Origin: CAJBLF01 sp964560855
GTDB lineage: Bacteria > Patescibacteriota > Gracilibacteria > Absconditabacterales > Absconditicoccaceae
Direction: 5' to 3'
Assembly: GCA_964560855.1 (NCBI GenBank)
Contig: CAZLLU010000014.1
Location: 1 to 18,888, forward strand
DNA: 18,888 bases
Under the pieces are notes generated by a model. That model saw only the letters and a list, made by a program, of their open reading frames with translations, made no database searches and had not been told where the DNA came from. Positions 18,814-18,888 of the stretch are shown here, in pieces. Made by a program: the position numbers and the translations under genes. Within the stretch, counting starts at the first letter, position 1. Each line of letters starts with the position of its first letter.

Positions 18814-18888
18814 TTAATATATTTTATCCAGAATTTCGAAGAAACGAGCGATATCCGATTCATCATTGTAAATATATCCACTCATCCT
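18814..18888 (-). CDS. C-terminal tail of a gene running in from the right edge
   Basis: The last 24 codons before TAA (18814-18816) are open to the window edge and read RMSGYIYNDESDIARFFEILDKIY. The composition looks protein-like, and an intrinsic terminator follows 27 bp later, which supports a real gene end. The family cannot be named from so little sequence. Confidence 0.5.
   Translation of the reverse strand, partial: RMSGYIYNDESDIARFFEILDKIY

Noticed and set aside
1..18888. Mycoplasma-type code 4 (TGA = Trp)
   Set aside because: The TGA positions in recA, S23 and M15 correspond to conserved glycines, not tryptophans, and giving Trp to about 65 codons of a beta-helix protein would be implausible.
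1..18888. tRNA, rRNA or insertion sequences
   Set aside because: The intergenic spaces are short, and I found no cloverleaf, rRNA segment, transposase or terminal inverted repeats.

Overview
The window reads as genome sequence from a Patescibacteria/CPR bacterium of the Gracilibacteria (BD1-5) or Absconditabacteria (SR1) type, in which TGA is translated as glycine (translation table 25). The evidence is in the sequence. Read with the standard code, almost every gene breaks into short same-frame pieces separated only by TGA. Read with TGA as Gly, the pieces join into long ORFs ending in TAA or TAG. In recA, the S23-type gene and the M15 peptidase, TGA falls on glycines that are conserved in those families. 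Coordinates below use this code, so several genes are much longer than a table 11 caller would report, and one (8768..9157) would not be called at all.

Layout. 1..4467 (+) is the 3' part of a very large surface protein: a parallel beta-helix, then Ig-like modules, an acidic region and two C-terminal repeats. After a short region with two copies of a 19-bp hairpin repeat comes a convergent GT4-type glycosyltransferase (4622..5749, -). A near-consensus sigma70-type promoter (5832..5860) reads rightward into a membrane-anchored CHAP-domain protein (5994..7217, +). A bidirectional terminator separates it from convergent recA (7289..8377, -). recA is divergent from an S23-type four-helix-bundle gene and a LexA-like repressor (8768..9157 and 9205..9819, +). 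The 390-bp recA/S23 gap holds a cluster of TTGAC/GTCAA boxes that looks like an SOS-type operator array. Two AT-rich tandem repeats flank the S23 gene.

From 9816 to 18688 everything is on the minus strand. A strong promoter (18730..18758) drives a 1114-aa protein, then, 4 bp later, a 1444-aa protein, and after 88 bp a 366-aa protein with a zinc M15 (VanY-like) peptidase domain at its C-terminus. I do not recognise either giant protein. Both are mainly helical and charged, with glycine-rich hydrophobic segments, including a hairpin that resembles the membrane segments of pore-forming or polymorphic toxins. At the right edge is the C-terminal tail of another minus-strand gene with its own terminator.

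How the parts may fit (inference). The adhesin-like beta-helix protein, two predicted wall hydrolases (CHAP and M15), a glycosyltransferase and a giant membrane-protein operon all suit a cell-surface or host-contact function in an episymbiotic or predatory CPR cell. The recA/lexA pair suggests an SOS-like circuit. The giant-protein plus M15 operon is the best candidate for an undescribed system. None of the eight visible start codons has a recognisable Shine-Dalgarno sequence.
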